The position numbers and the translations under genes were made by a program. Below the pieces are notes generated by a model, which saw only the letters and a program-made list of their open reading frames with translations, did no database searches and was not told the DNA's origin. Shown piece after piece: positions 24,430 to 33,118 of a DNA stretch of 64,000 nucleotides (positions are counted from its first letter, which is position 1; every line of letters begins with the position of its first letter). The stretch is taken from positions 1-64,000 of the forward strand of contig NZ_JNZP01000028.1 in the NCBI RefSeq assembly GCF_000725545.1. The letters run 5' to 3'. Source of the stretch: Streptomyces exfoliatus. GTDB lineage: Bacteria > Actinomycetota > Actinomycetes > Streptomycetales > Streptomycetaceae.

Positions 24430-27400
24430 TCAGCGGCGGCGGGGGCCCTCGTCCTCGTCGTCGTGCGGGCCGAACAGCTCGTCCGCGAGGGTCGGGAGAT
24501 CGTCGAGTGGGGTCTCCTCGGCCCAGTCGGAGCGGCGGCGCGGCCGGCCGTTCTCGTCGAGCTGGGGCAGCTCACGGGTCCGGTCGTCGGCACCGAGCGA
24601 CGCGTCCCGCGAAGCCCGTGCGTCCTGCGCGTCCCGGGTGTCCCGTGCGTCCCGGAAGATGCCCGGCGGGACCCGGTCGACGGGGTCGGACGGCGGGGTG
24701 TCCCGTACGAGAGGCAGCACGGAGGTCGTCTCGGCGTCCCGCACCGGCGGCAGGACCGCCGTCTCGTCATTGCCCCCGCGCTCCCGCTCCTCGCGGATCC
24801 GGGGCATCACGGACGTCTCGTCCTCCGGCTCGGCGATCTTCACGATCGGTGTGGCGACGGTGACCTCGTCGGGCGAGACGGTGGGCGCGTCCGACTCCCC
24901 GCCCGGCTTCGCGAGCCGCTTCCCCGCCCTGCTCCCGTCCTGCCGCACGGCCGTACGCGGGTCCCGCGGGTCCGGCTTCACGACGGGTGTCGCCTGGGTG
25001 ACCTCGTTCGCGGAGAGCTCCACGGCGTCGGCCGCGGCCTTCTCGCGAGCGGCCTTCTCCTCCGCGGCGGACTTCGCCGCGGCCGCCTTCTCCTGCGCCT
25101 GCTTCTCCGCGGCCGCCCGCCGGCGCGCCTCCTTCGCCGCCTCGGCCCGCTGCGCGGCGGCCATCTCCGCCGCCGCCCGTTCGGCTGCCGCACGCTCCGC
25201 CGCGGCCTTCGCGGCGGCCTCGGCAGCGACCTTCGCCGCGGCCGCCCTGGCCGCGGTCTCCTCCGCCGCCTTCGCGGCGGCGGCGGCCTCGGCCATCCGG
25301 CGGGCCTCCTCGGCGCGGAGCAGGGCCTCCTCGGCCTTGCGCTGCTTCTCCAGGCGGCGTGCCTCCGCCTCGGCCCGCAGCCGGGCCTCTTCCTCGGCCT
25401 CCTTGCGGAGTCGCTCCTGCTCCTCCTGGCGGGCCTTCTCCTCCGCCGCGAGCCGCTTCCGCTCCTCCTCGGCGGCGGCCTCGGCCGCGATCCGGGCCTC
25501 CTCGGCCTGCCGCCGGGCCTCCTCCGCCTGCCGTTCGGCCTCCAGGCGGCGCGCCTCTTCCTCCTCGCGCCGCTTGCGCTCCTCCTCCTCGGCGCGGAGC
25601 TTGGCGAGCTGCGCCTGGCGCTCGCGCTCCAGGCGCTCCTCCTCGGCCTTGCGGGCGGCTTCCTCCTCCGCCCGGCGGCGCGCCTCCTCCTCGGCCTTCC
25701 TGCGGGCCTCCTCGACGGCCTTCACCTCGGCCTCGGAGAGCGGCAGCATCCGGTCGAGCCGGTGGCGTACGACGGTGGTGACGGCCTCGGGCTCCTGGCC
25801 CGCGTCGACGACGAGGTAGCGGCTGGGGTCGGCGGCGGCGAGGGCGAGGAAACCGGCCCGTACGCGCGCGTGGAACTCCGGCGGCTCGGACTCCAGGCGG
25901 TCGGGCGCCTCGGTGAACCGTTCCCGCGCGGTCTCGGGGGCGACGTCGAGGACCACGGTCAGGTGCGGGACGAGGCCGTCGGTCGCCCAGCGCGAGATGC
26001 GGGCGATCTCCGTCGGGGACAGGTCGCGGCCCGCGCCCTGGTAGGCCACGGACGAGTCGATGTACCGGTCGGAGAGGACGACGGCGCCCCGCTCCAGGGC
26101 CGGCCGGACCAGGGAGTCGACGTGCTCGGCGCGGTCGGCCGCGTACAGCAGGGCCTCGGCGCGGTTCGAGAGCCCCGCCGAGGACACGTCGAGGAGGATC
26201 GAGCGGAGCCGCTTGCCGATCGGGGTGGCGCCGGGTTCGCGGGTGACGACGACCTCGTGGCCCTTGGCGCGGATCCACTCGGCGAGGGCCTGGACCTGGG
26301 TGGACTTGCCGGCGCCGTCGCCGCCCTCCAGGGCGATGAAGAAGCCGGTCCGCGAGGGCGCCTGCACCGGGTCGGAGCCGCGCAGCGCGTCGCGCAGGTC
26401 GCGGCGGAGCGGGACGCCCGCCCGGTCGTCGGTCTTCGCGAGGACGAGCGCGGCGACGGGCAGCAGCAGGGCGCCGATCAGCGCGAGCGTGAAGGCGGCG
26501 CCGCCGTGCGCGAAGACGAACTCGCCGGAGGCGAGGCGGTGCGGGCCGATCGCGGCGGCGAGCAGCGGGGCGGCGAGCGCGCCGATGCCCATGCCGACGC
26601 GGGCGGTGGCCTGGAGGTGCTCGGTCGTCCGGGCCCTGCGGGGCTCCTCGGACTCCTGGTCGACGAGGACGTGGCCGGTGTTCCCGGCGACTCCGGCCGC
26701 GTATCCGGCGAGGACGGCGAGGAACAGCACGGTCGCCGTGTCCGGCACCAGGCCCATCGCGATGAGGGCGACGCCGGTGACGGCGGTGACGAGGGCGAGC
26801 AGGCGGCGCCGGGACAGCACGGGCAGGACGGAGCCCGCGGTGCGGATGCCGACGGCGGTCGCGCCGCTGAGCGCCAGGATCAGGAGGGCGTACGTGACGG
26901 GGCCGCCGCCCAGGTCGTACGCGTGGAGCACGGAGACGGACGCGGCGGCGGCGATGGCCCCGGCGACCGTGGCGCAGGTGAGGACGAGCAGTGGGACGGC
27001 TCCGGTACGGCCCTTCTCGGCGGCGGGCCGGCGCAGGCCCTCCAGCGGCGAACGGGGCCGGGGCGTCTCTCCGCCCGGCAGCGCCATCGCGTACAGGACG
27101 GCGGTGGAGGCGGCGAAGAGGCCGGCGGCGACGTACGAGCCGAGGGCGGCCTGGTGCTGCGAGAACCAGTCGATCCCGAGGCCGAGCAGGTCGCCGACGA
27201 GGGTGGCGGCGAACAGCACGGCCGCGGCGGCGGGGACGGCGAGGAAGCCGGTGCGCAGGGAGAGCCGCCGCAGCGCGCCGAGGTGGTCGGGCAGCGGGCG
27301 TACGGCCCCGCCCTCGATCGGCGGGGCGGGCAGCAGCGCGGGCGCGGCGCCTTCGCGGCTGATCGTCCAGAGCCGTTCGGCGGCTCCGGTGACGAAGACG

Positions 27401-27852
27401 GTGCCGAGCAGGTACCAGAGGGCGCTGCCGGGGGTCCAGTCGATCCACAGGGGTGCGACGACGAGCAGCGCGATCCGGACGCCGTCGGCGCCGATCATGG
27501 TCCAGCGCCGGTCGAGCGGGCCGCCGGGCCCGGTGAGCGCGGTCAGCGGGCCGAGGAGGACGGCTCCGAAGAGGACCGACGCGAGGAGGCGGGCGCCGAC
27601 GACGGCGGCCACGGCGAACGCGGCGCCCCGCTCTCCCCCGCCGAGCGCGCCCTCGGACACGGCCGCCTGGAGGCCGAGGAGGACGAGGACGAGGAGGGCG
27701 AGGGCGTCACCGGTGCCGCCTGCGAGGTGGGCGCTCCACAGCCGGCGCAGCGGCTGATGGCGCAAGAGGGCGCGTACGGCACGCTCCCGTGAATCCGCGA
27801 CGAGTGCGGCGTCGGAATCGCCGAGGCGGTCTGGCTGCTCTGCTCGCGTCAT
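24430..27852 (-). CDS. tmk: thymidylate kinase fused to an MFS-like membrane domain and a long coiled coil
   Basis: A 1140-residue three-part protein. Residues 1-470 are a polytopic membrane domain resembling MFS transporters, with about 12 hydrophobic helices. Residues 485-690 are a full dTMP kinase: P-loop EGGDGAGKST, the DRx motif in LSDRYIDSSVAYQGAGRDLS, and TREPGATPIG. Residues 700-930 are a charged Ala/Glu/Arg helix (EEARRKAEEEARRRAEEE), followed by a Pro/Asp tail of about 200 residues. The kinase makes dTDP for DNA synthesis. It sits upstream of holB on the same strand and downstream of topA. This fusion is known in Streptomyces; the role of the other parts is unknown. Confidence 0.93.
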   Translation of the reverse strand: MTRAEQPDRLGDSDAALVADSRERAVRALLRHQPLRRLWSAHLAGGTGDALALLVLVLLGLQAAVSEGALGGGERGAAFAVAAVVGARLLASVLFGAVLLGPLTALTGPGGPLDRRWTMIGADGVRIALLVVAPLWIDWTPGSALWYLLGTVFVTGAAERLWTISREGAAPALLPAPPIEGGAVRPLPDHLGALRRLSLRTGFLAVPAAAAVLFAATLVGDLLGLGIDWFSQHQAALGSYVAAGLFAASTAVLYAMALPGGETPRPRSPLEGLRRPAAEKGRTGAVPLLVLTCATVAGAIAAAASVSVLHAYDLGGGPVTYALLILALSGATAVGIRTAGSVLPVLSRRRLLALVTAVTGVALIAMGLVPDTATVLFLAVLAGYAAGVAGNTGHVLVDQESEEPRRARTTEHLQATARVGMGIGALAAPLLAAAIGPHRLASGEFVFAHGGAAFTLALIGALLLPVAALVLAKTDDRAGVPLRRDLRDALRGSDPVQAPSRTGFFIALEGGDGAGKSTQVQALAEWIRAKGHEVVVTREPGATPIGKRLRSILLDVSSAGLSNRAEALLYAADRAEHVDSLVRPALERGAVVLSDRYIDSSVAYQGAGRDLSPTEIARISRWATDGLVPHLTVVLDVAPETARERFTEAPDRLESEPPEFHARVRAGFLALAAADPSRYLVVDAGQEPEAVTTVVRHRLDRMLPLSEAEVKAVEEARRKAEEEARRRAEEEAARKAEEERLERERQAQLAKLRAEEEERKRREEEEARRLEAERQAEEARRQAEEARIAAEAAAEEERKRLAAEEKARQEEQERLRKEAEEEARLRAEAEARRLEKQRKAEEALLRAEEARRMAEAAAAAKAAEETAARAAAAKVAAEAAAKAAAERAAAERAAAEMAAAQRAEAAKEARRRAAAEKQAQEKAAAAKSAAEEKAAREKAAADAVELSANEVTQATPVVKPDPRDPRTAVRQDGSRAGKRLAKPGGESDAPTVSPDEVTVATPIVKIAEPEDETSVMPRIREERERGGNDETAVLPPVRDAETTSVLPLVRDTPPSDPVDRVPPGIFRDARDTRDAQDARASRDASLGADDRTRELPQLDENGRPRRRSDWAEETPLDDLPTLADELFGPHDDEDEGPRRR

Positions 27853-27925
27853 CCGTCCACCCTATCCGGACGGCCTTGCTCCTCGCGGCCCGCGCCCGAA
27901 CATCAGGACGAGCCTGTGACAGGGC

Positions 27926-27965
27926 GAAGGGTGGGGTGGAGGCACGCGCCTCCACCCCACCCTTC
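27926..27965 (-). terminator. topA terminator
   Basis: A perfect 18-bp inverted repeat (GAAGGGTGGGGTGGAGGC and its complement) with loop ACGC lies 38 nt past the topA stop. It separates topA from the thymidylate kinase gene. Confidence 0.85.
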
Positions 27966-27972
27966 ATGCCCT

Positions 27973-28020
27973 GCGAGGACCACTCCGGCTTCGCCCGCGA
28001 GGACTACTCCGGCTTCGCCG
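27973..28020. repeat. 24-bp tandem duplication at the topA 3' end
   Basis: GCGAGGACCACTCCGGCTTC and GCGAGGACTACTCCGGCTTC begin two adjacent 24-bp units that differ at one or two bases. The second carries the topA stop codon; in the first the matching codon is TGG. Confidence 0.75.
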
Positions 28021-30829
28021 CCGCCGTCTTCTTCGCGGCGGTCGTCTTCTTGGCCGTCGTCGTCTTCTTCGCCGCCGTCTTCTTGGCGGCGGTGGCGGTG
28101 GTCTTCTTCGCCGCCGTCTTGGTGGCCGTCTTCTTGGCCGGGGCCTTCTTCGCCGGGGCCTTCTTCGCCGGTCCCTTGGCGCGCTTCTCCGCGAGGAGCT
28201 CGTAACCGCGCTCCGGCGTGATCGTCTCCACGCTGTCGTCGGTGCGCAGGGTGGCGTTGGTCTCGCCGTCCGTCACGTACGGGCCGAAGCGCCCGTCCTT
28301 GACGACCACGGGCTTCTCGCTGACCGGGTCGGTGCCCAGCTCCTTCAGCGGCGGCTTGGCCGCGGCCCGGCCCCGCTGCTTCGGCTGGGCGTAGATCGCG
28401 AGCGCCTCTTCGAGGGTGATCGTGAAGAGCTGCTCCTCGTCGGTGAGCGACCGCGAGTCCGTGCCCTTCTTCAGGTACGGGCCGTAGCGGCCGTTCTGCG
28501 CGGTGATCTCGACGCCCTCGGCGTCCGCGCCGACGACCCTGGGCAGGGACATCAGCCGGAGCGCGTCCTCCAGGGTGACGGTGTCCAGGCTCATCGACTT
28601 GAAGAGGGAGGCCGTCCGCGGCTTGACCGCGTTCTTGCCGGTCTTCGGGGTGCCCTCGGGCAGGATCTCGGTGACGTACGGGCCATAGCGGCCGTCCTTC
28701 GCGACGATCTGGTGCCCGGTGGCCGGGTCGGCGCCCAGCTCGAAGTCGCCGCTCGGCTTGGCGAGCAGCTCCTCGGCGAGCTCGACGGTGAGCTCGTCGG
28801 GCGCGAGCTCGTCGGGGACGTCGGCGCGCTGGTGGCCCTCGGCCTCCTTCTCGCCGCGCTCCACGTACGGGCCGTAGCGGCCGACGCGCAGGACGATGTC
28901 GTTGCCGACGGGGAAGGAGGAGATCTCGCGCGCGTCGATGGCGCCGAGGTCGGTGACGAGCTCCTTGAGGCCGCCGAGGTGGTCGCCGTCGCCGTTCCCG
29001 GCGTCCGCCGCACCGCCCTCGCCCGTGCCCTGGCCCTCACCGAAGTAGAAACGCTTCAGCCACGGCACGGACTTGGCCTCGCCCCGCGCGATGCGGTCGA
29101 GGTCGTCCTCCATCCGGGCGGTGAAGTCGTAGTCGACGAGCCGCCCGAAGTGGGTCTCCAGGAGGTTGACGACGGCGAAGCTCAGGAAGGACGGCACGAG
29201 CGCCGTGCCCTTCTTGAAGACGTAGCCGCGGTCGAGGATGGTGCCGATGATCGACGCGTACGTCGACGGGCGGCCGATCTCGCGCTCTTCCAGCTCCTTG
29301 ACCAGCGAGGCCTCGGTGTAGCGGGCCGGCGGCTTGGTCGCGTGGCCGTCCGAGGTGATCTCCTCGACGCTGAGCGCGTCGCCCTCGGCGACCTGCGGCA
29401 GACGCCGCTCGCGGTCGTCGAGCTCCGCGTTCGGGTCGTCGGCGCCTTCCACGTACGCCTTCATGAAGCCGTGGAAGGTGATCGTCTTGCCGGACGCGCT
29501 GAACTCGGCGTCGCGGCCGTCGGCGGCCCGGCCGCCGATCTTGACGGTGACCGAGTTGCCGGTCGCGTCCTTCATCTGGGAGGCGACGGTCCGCTTCCAG
29601 ATCAGTTCGTACAGCCGGAACTGGTCGCCGGTCAGGCCGGTCTCCGCCGGGGTGCGGAAACGATCACCCGAGGGGCGGATCGCCTCGTGCGCCTCCTGCG
29701 CGTTCTTGACCTTGCCCGCGTAGACGCGGGGCTTCTCCGGCAGGTAGTCGGCGCCGTAGAGCTGCGTGACCTGCGCCCGCGCCGCCGCGACGGCGGTGTC
29801 GGAGAGGGTCGTGGAGTCCGTACGCATGTAGGTGATGAAGCCGTTCTCGTACAGCTTCTGCGCCACCTGCATGGTCGCCTTCGCACCGAAGCCCAGCTTG
29901 CGGCTCGCCTCCTGCTGGAGGGTGGTGGTCCGGAACGGGGCGTACGGGGAACGGCGGTACGGCTTCGACTCGACCGAGCGCACCGCGAACGCGGTGTCGG
30001 CGAGCGCGGCGGCGAGTGCCCGCGCGTTCGCCTCGTCCAGGTGGAGCACGCTCTCGCTCTTGAGCCGTCCGTCGGCACCGAAGTCACGGCCCTGCGCGAC
30101 CCGCTTGCCGTCGACCGAGGCGAGGCGCGCGACCAGCTGGGACGGGTCGGAGGCGTCACCGGAGCGGCCGGTGCCGAAGGTGCCGGTGAGGTCCCAGTAC
30201 TCGGCGGAACGGAAGGCGATGCGCTCGCGCTCCCGCTCGACGACGAGCCGGGTGGCGACGGACTGCACACGGCCGGCGGACAGCCGCGGCATGACCTTCT
30301 TCCACAGGACCGGCGAGACCTCGTAGCCGTACAGCCGGTCGAGGATGCGACGGGTCTCCTGGGCGTCGACCATGCGCTGGTTCAGCTCGCGCGGGTTGGC
30401 GACGGCCTCGCGGATCGCGTCCTTGGTGATCTCGTGGAAGACCATCCGGTGGACCGGGACCTTGGGCTTCAGGACTTCCTGGAGGTGCCACGCGATGGCC
30501 TCGCCCTCGCGGTCCTCATCGGTGGCGAGGTAGAGCTCGTCGGACTCCGCCAGGAGCTCCTTGAGCTTCCTGACCTGCGCCTTCTTGTCGGCGTTGACGA
30601 CGTAGATGGGCTGGAAGTCGTGCTCGACATCGACTCCGAGCCGGCGGACCTCGCCCGTGTACTTCTCGGGCACCTCGGCGGCGCCGCTGGGGAGGTCGCG
30701 GATGTGCCCGACGCTCGCCTCGACGACGTAGCCGGGGCCGAGGTAGCCCTTGATCGTCTTCGCCTTGGCAGGCGACTCGACGATGACGAGTCGGCGGCCG
30801 CCGTGTGCGGCTTCGCTGGTCGGGGACAA
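28004..30829 (-). CDS. topA: DNA topoisomerase I
   Basis: Type IA topoisomerase of 941 residues that relaxes negative supercoils. The Toprim domain has RRLVIVESPAKAKTIKGYLG and ATDEDREGEAIAWH. The catalytic Tyr lies in ENGFITYMRTDST. Instead of C4 zinc fingers, the C-terminal part has repeated modules with DGRYGPYV or NGRYGPYL, and the last 50 residues are a Lys/Ala/Thr tail (KKAPAKKAPAKK), known in Streptomyces TopA to aid processivity. I chose the TTG at 30829, since LSPTSEAAHGGRRLV matches the S. coelicolor N-terminus as I remember it. A GAGAAG-type ribosome site precedes it. Confidence 0.95.
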   Translation of the reverse strand: MSPTSEAAHGGRRLVIVESPAKAKTIKGYLGPGYVVEASVGHIRDLPSGAAEVPEKYTGEVRRLGVDVEHDFQPIYVVNADKKAQVRKLKELLAESDELYLATDEDREGEAIAWHLQEVLKPKVPVHRMVFHEITKDAIREAVANPRELNQRMVDAQETRRILDRLYGYEVSPVLWKKVMPRLSAGRVQSVATRLVVERERERIAFRSAEYWDLTGTFGTGRSGDASDPSQLVARLASVDGKRVAQGRDFGADGRLKSESVLHLDEANARALAAALADTAFAVRSVESKPYRRSPYAPFRTTTLQQEASRKLGFGAKATMQVAQKLYENGFITYMRTDSTTLSDTAVAAARAQVTQLYGADYLPEKPRVYAGKVKNAQEAHEAIRPSGDRFRTPAETGLTGDQFRLYELIWKRTVASQMKDATGNSVTVKIGGRAADGRDAEFSASGKTITFHGFMKAYVEGADDPNAELDDRERRLPQVAEGDALSVEEITSDGHATKPPARYTEASLVKELEEREIGRPSTYASIIGTILDRGYVFKKGTALVPSFLSFAVVNLLETHFGRLVDYDFTARMEDDLDRIARGEAKSVPWLKRFYFGEGQGTGEGGAADAGNGDGDHLGGLKELVTDLGAIDAREISSFPVGNDIVLRVGRYGPYVERGEKEAEGHQRADVPDELAPDELTVELAEELLAKPSGDFELGADPATGHQIVAKDGRYGPYVTEILPEGTPKTGKNAVKPRTASLFKSMSLDTVTLEDALRLMSLPRVVGADAEGVEITAQNGRYGPYLKKGTDSRSLTDEEQLFTITLEEALAIYAQPKQRGRAAAKPPLKELGTDPVSEKPVVVKDGRFGPYVTDGETNATLRTDDSVETITPERGYELLAEKRAKGPAKKAPAKKAPAKKTATKTAAKKTTATAAKKTAAKKTTTAKKTTAAKKTAAAKPE

Positions 30830-31078
30830 CTTCGCTCTTCTCTCCGGATCGACACTCTCTGGCACGTACGGTGCTGGCACGCACGGCAGCGGCACGGACG
30901 GTGACGCTCCCGTCGCTGCGGAGTGTGACGGTACAACCCGCCCCCGTGTCAAACGGCGAAAGCCCGCAACGGCCACTCGAACGGTAACCCGAGTCCTGGC
31001 ATTCCTGCCGCCCGGACTCCCGGTCGGGCGGGGCGGGACCCCCGCGCCGGAGGTCGGGGAGAGAGATCGCGGGAGGGA

Positions 31079-31276
31079 TCAGAGCCTGGCGAAGCACCAG
31101 ACGCCGAGGACGAGGGAGGCGGCGCCGAAGACGCTCGTCAGCGCGACGGCGGTACCGGGCGCGACCCCGTACACGACGGGCTCGCGGTGCAGCGTGCGCA
31201 CGGTGGTCCACAGCAGCAGCGCGCCTCCGAACAGCGTGAACGCCGCTCCCGCGAAGATCGCCGGCCCGCTCTCCAT
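31079..31276 (-). CDS. small two-helix membrane protein
   Basis: A 65-residue protein with two membrane helices (IFAGAAFTLFGGALLLWTTV and VALTSVFGAASLVLGVWCF) joined by a short loop (HREPVVYG). The ATG at MESGPAI is preferred; longer forms add a charged stretch of low credibility. It resembles small uncharacterised Streptomyces membrane proteins. It is transcribed in the same direction as topA, upstream of it, and the gap of about 250 bp to the topA start should hold the topA promoter. Confidence 0.6.
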   Translation of the reverse strand: MESGPAIFAGAAFTLFGGALLLWTTVRTLHREPVVYGVAPGTAVALTSVFGAASLVLGVWCFARL

Positions 31277-31460
31277 GCCCGTACCCCGTTCCGTCCACGT
31301 GCGGTGTTCGCTTCCCGGAGCCGAGGCTGACACCTCCGGGAGTCGTGGGCGCGAATTCCGGGTGAACGACGCGGAGCGTTCCGTACGCATTCACGAAGAT
31401 GGCCGGTAGTGACCCACCCCTCACTTGCTCTTCCGTCACATCGGTCCGCGTCATGTCACA

Positions 31461-31505
31461 TCGGGTCGGGTGGGATCGGGTCGGGTGGGATCGGGTCGGG
31501 TCGGG
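31461..31505 (+). repeat. G-quadruplex-type 15-bp repeat
   Basis: TCGGGTCGGGTGGGA occurs twice in tandem, followed by further TCGGG units, giving nine GGG runs with spacers of 1-3 bases. The tract is flanked on both sides by GTCACATCG. It abuts the stop codon of the ABC permease gene on the other strand. Confidence 0.85.
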
Positions 31506-32297
31506 TCACATCGTGTCGAGCGTGGCCCGGCGCCTGCTGCCCCGCTCGAAGAGCGCGAGCAGGGCGACGGCGACCAGCGCCCACCCGGCGCCCACCGCGA
31601 GCTCCGCCCCGAGCAGGACCCGGTCCAGTCCGGCACCCGCGGTCAGCCCGCGCGCCGCGTCCGCCGCGTGCGTGAGCGGCAGCAGCTCACCGGCGGCCCT
31701 CATCCACTGCGGCAGGGTCTCCCGGGGCACGGCGGCCCCGGTCAGGAGGAGCAGCCCCGAACTGGCCACGTTCGACACCAGGAACACGTCCCGGAAGCGG
31801 AGTCCGAGCGCGCCCAGGGCGAGCCCGAACGCCGAACAGGCACCCGCGGCGACGAGCAGCACCAGGGCGAGGCCGGGCAGGGCCCGGGTGGGCACGGGCA
31901 GCCCGAGGACGAGGGAAGCGGCGGCGAGCACGAAGGCGCTGACGAACAGCCCGTTGAGCACGTACGGGAGGGCGCGTCCGGCCCACAGCGGGACCCGGTG
32001 GCGGGGTGAGAGCAGGACGGCGCCGAGCGTGCCGTACCGGCGCTCGTTGGCGACGGCCATCGTGCCGCCGTACACGCAGGAGGCGGAAGCTGCGAGGACG
32101 GCGTTGCCGACAAGATGGAAACGGTCGTCGGCGACGCCCAGTTCCCGTCCGAGGAAGACGAAGAAGAAGACCTGCAACAGCGGCCCGACCAGCAGGGTTC
32201 CGATGAACATCGGCGGGGTCGTCCAGTTGAACAGCGCCCGGTAGGAGATCGCCCCGCCGACGACGACGAGCCGCGCGGTGCCGAGGAAGCGGAACAT
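31506..32297 (-). CDS. ABC-2 transporter permease (second subunit)
   Basis: A 263-residue membrane protein with about six helices and the ABC-2 pattern. It starts with MFRFLGTARLVVVGGAISYR. Other features are FIGTLLVGPLLQVFFFVFLG, a middle helix with ANERRYGTLGAVLLSPRHR, and a late RETLPQWMRAAGELLPLTHAADAARG typical of ABC-2 permeases. It ends the three-gene exporter unit, 29 bp after the other permease. The first permease is of the same length, so the two may form a heterodimer. Confidence 0.9.
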   Translation of the reverse strand: MFRFLGTARLVVVGGAISYRALFNWTTPPMFIGTLLVGPLLQVFFFVFLGRELGVADDRFHLVGNAVLAASASCVYGGTMAVANERRYGTLGAVLLSPRHRVPLWAGRALPYVLNGLFVSAFVLAAASLVLGLPVPTRALPGLALVLLVAAGACSAFGLALGALGLRFRDVFLVSNVASSGLLLLTGAAVPRETLPQWMRAAGELLPLTHAADAARGLTAGAGLDRVLLGAELAVGAGWALVAVALLALFERGSRRRATLDTM

Positions 32298-32326
32298 GGC
32301 TCTCTGGCCTTTCAGGAGGAGGGAAC

Positions 32327-33118
32327 TCACGTGAGGGCGAGGGTGGCCGCGGCCCGCGCCCGGCGCTCCACACGGCCGAGGACGAGAACGGCGGCCAGGG
32401 CGTATCCGGCCCCGAGCGCGACGGCGGCGAGCAGCGGCGCGACCACGTCCCCGCCGGAGGTCGCCGCGTGCACGGCCCGCGCGCCCCAGGTGGTGGGCAG
32501 CGCCCAGGAGACCGGGTGCGTCCAGGCGGGCAGCACGGTCACGGGCACGAGCAGCCCCGACAGCAGCCAGACGGGGGTGTCGAGCGGGTTCGCCAGCGCG
32601 TTCGCGTTGCGCAGCAGGACGAAGGTCGCGGCGAGCAGGAGGCCGGTCATGCCGAGCGCGAGCACGCACACCGGGACGGCGACCAGGAAGAGCAGCGGGT
32701 GCGCGAAGTCCAGCGGCACGTCGAAGAGCAGCACGCCCCACAGGACGGTCGCGCCCATCGCGTACGTGCCGATGACGGCGGTCGCGAGGGTGATCGGCAG
32801 CAGGACGAGCGCGAGCGGCGTCGGCGCGACGACCAGGGTCTCCAGGGTGCCGAGCCAGCGCTGGTTCTGCACCGCACCGCCCGAACCGAAGAGCACCGAG
32901 CCCCAGATGCCCATGAGTCCGGCCCCGACCGAGGCGGTGAGCAGCCGGTCCGGGTCTCCGGCTGCCCGGAACAGGTAGACGGCGAGGGTCGCGTACACGA
33001 GCGGGACGAGGACGGCGAAGGTGATCTCGAGCGGCGACCGCGACATGTACGAGACATGGGTGCGCACCCCGACGAGGACCAGCCGCGGTACGCGCTTCAC
33101 GAGGGGGCCGGTGTTCAT
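32327..33118 (-). CDS. ABC-2 transporter permease (first subunit)
   Basis: A 263-residue ABC-2 permease with about six membrane helices. NQRWLGTLETLVVAPTPL is the conserved cytoplasmic loop, and LLSGLLVPVTVLPAWTHPVSWALPTTWGARA is the C-terminal signature region (given here as two neighbouring parts of one loop). The ATG overlaps the ATPase stop (ATGA). With the ATPase it fits the DrrAB daunorubicin-type exporters, which remove drugs or lipids; the substrate cannot be told. Confidence 0.9.
   Translation of the reverse strand: MNTGPLVKRVPRLVLVGVRTHVSYMSRSPLEITFAVLVPLVYATLAVYLFRAAGDPDRLLTASVGAGLMGIWGSVLFGSGGAVQNQRWLGTLETLVVAPTPLALVLLPITLATAVIGTYAMGATVLWGVLLFDVPLDFAHPLLFLVAVPVCVLALGMTGLLLAATFVLLRNANALANPLDTPVWLLSGLLVPVTVLPAWTHPVSWALPTTWGARAVHAATSGGDVVAPLLAAVALGAGYALAAVLVLGRVERRARAAATLALT

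Noticed and set aside
24091..27792. Long plus-strand open frame opposite the thymidylate kinase fusion
   Set aside because: Its product is a low-complexity Arg/Gly/Leu shadow caused by high GC. The minus strand carries clear kinase motifs.
28712..30904. Plus-strand open frame opposite topA
   Set aside because: Mirror frame of topA codons without any motif.
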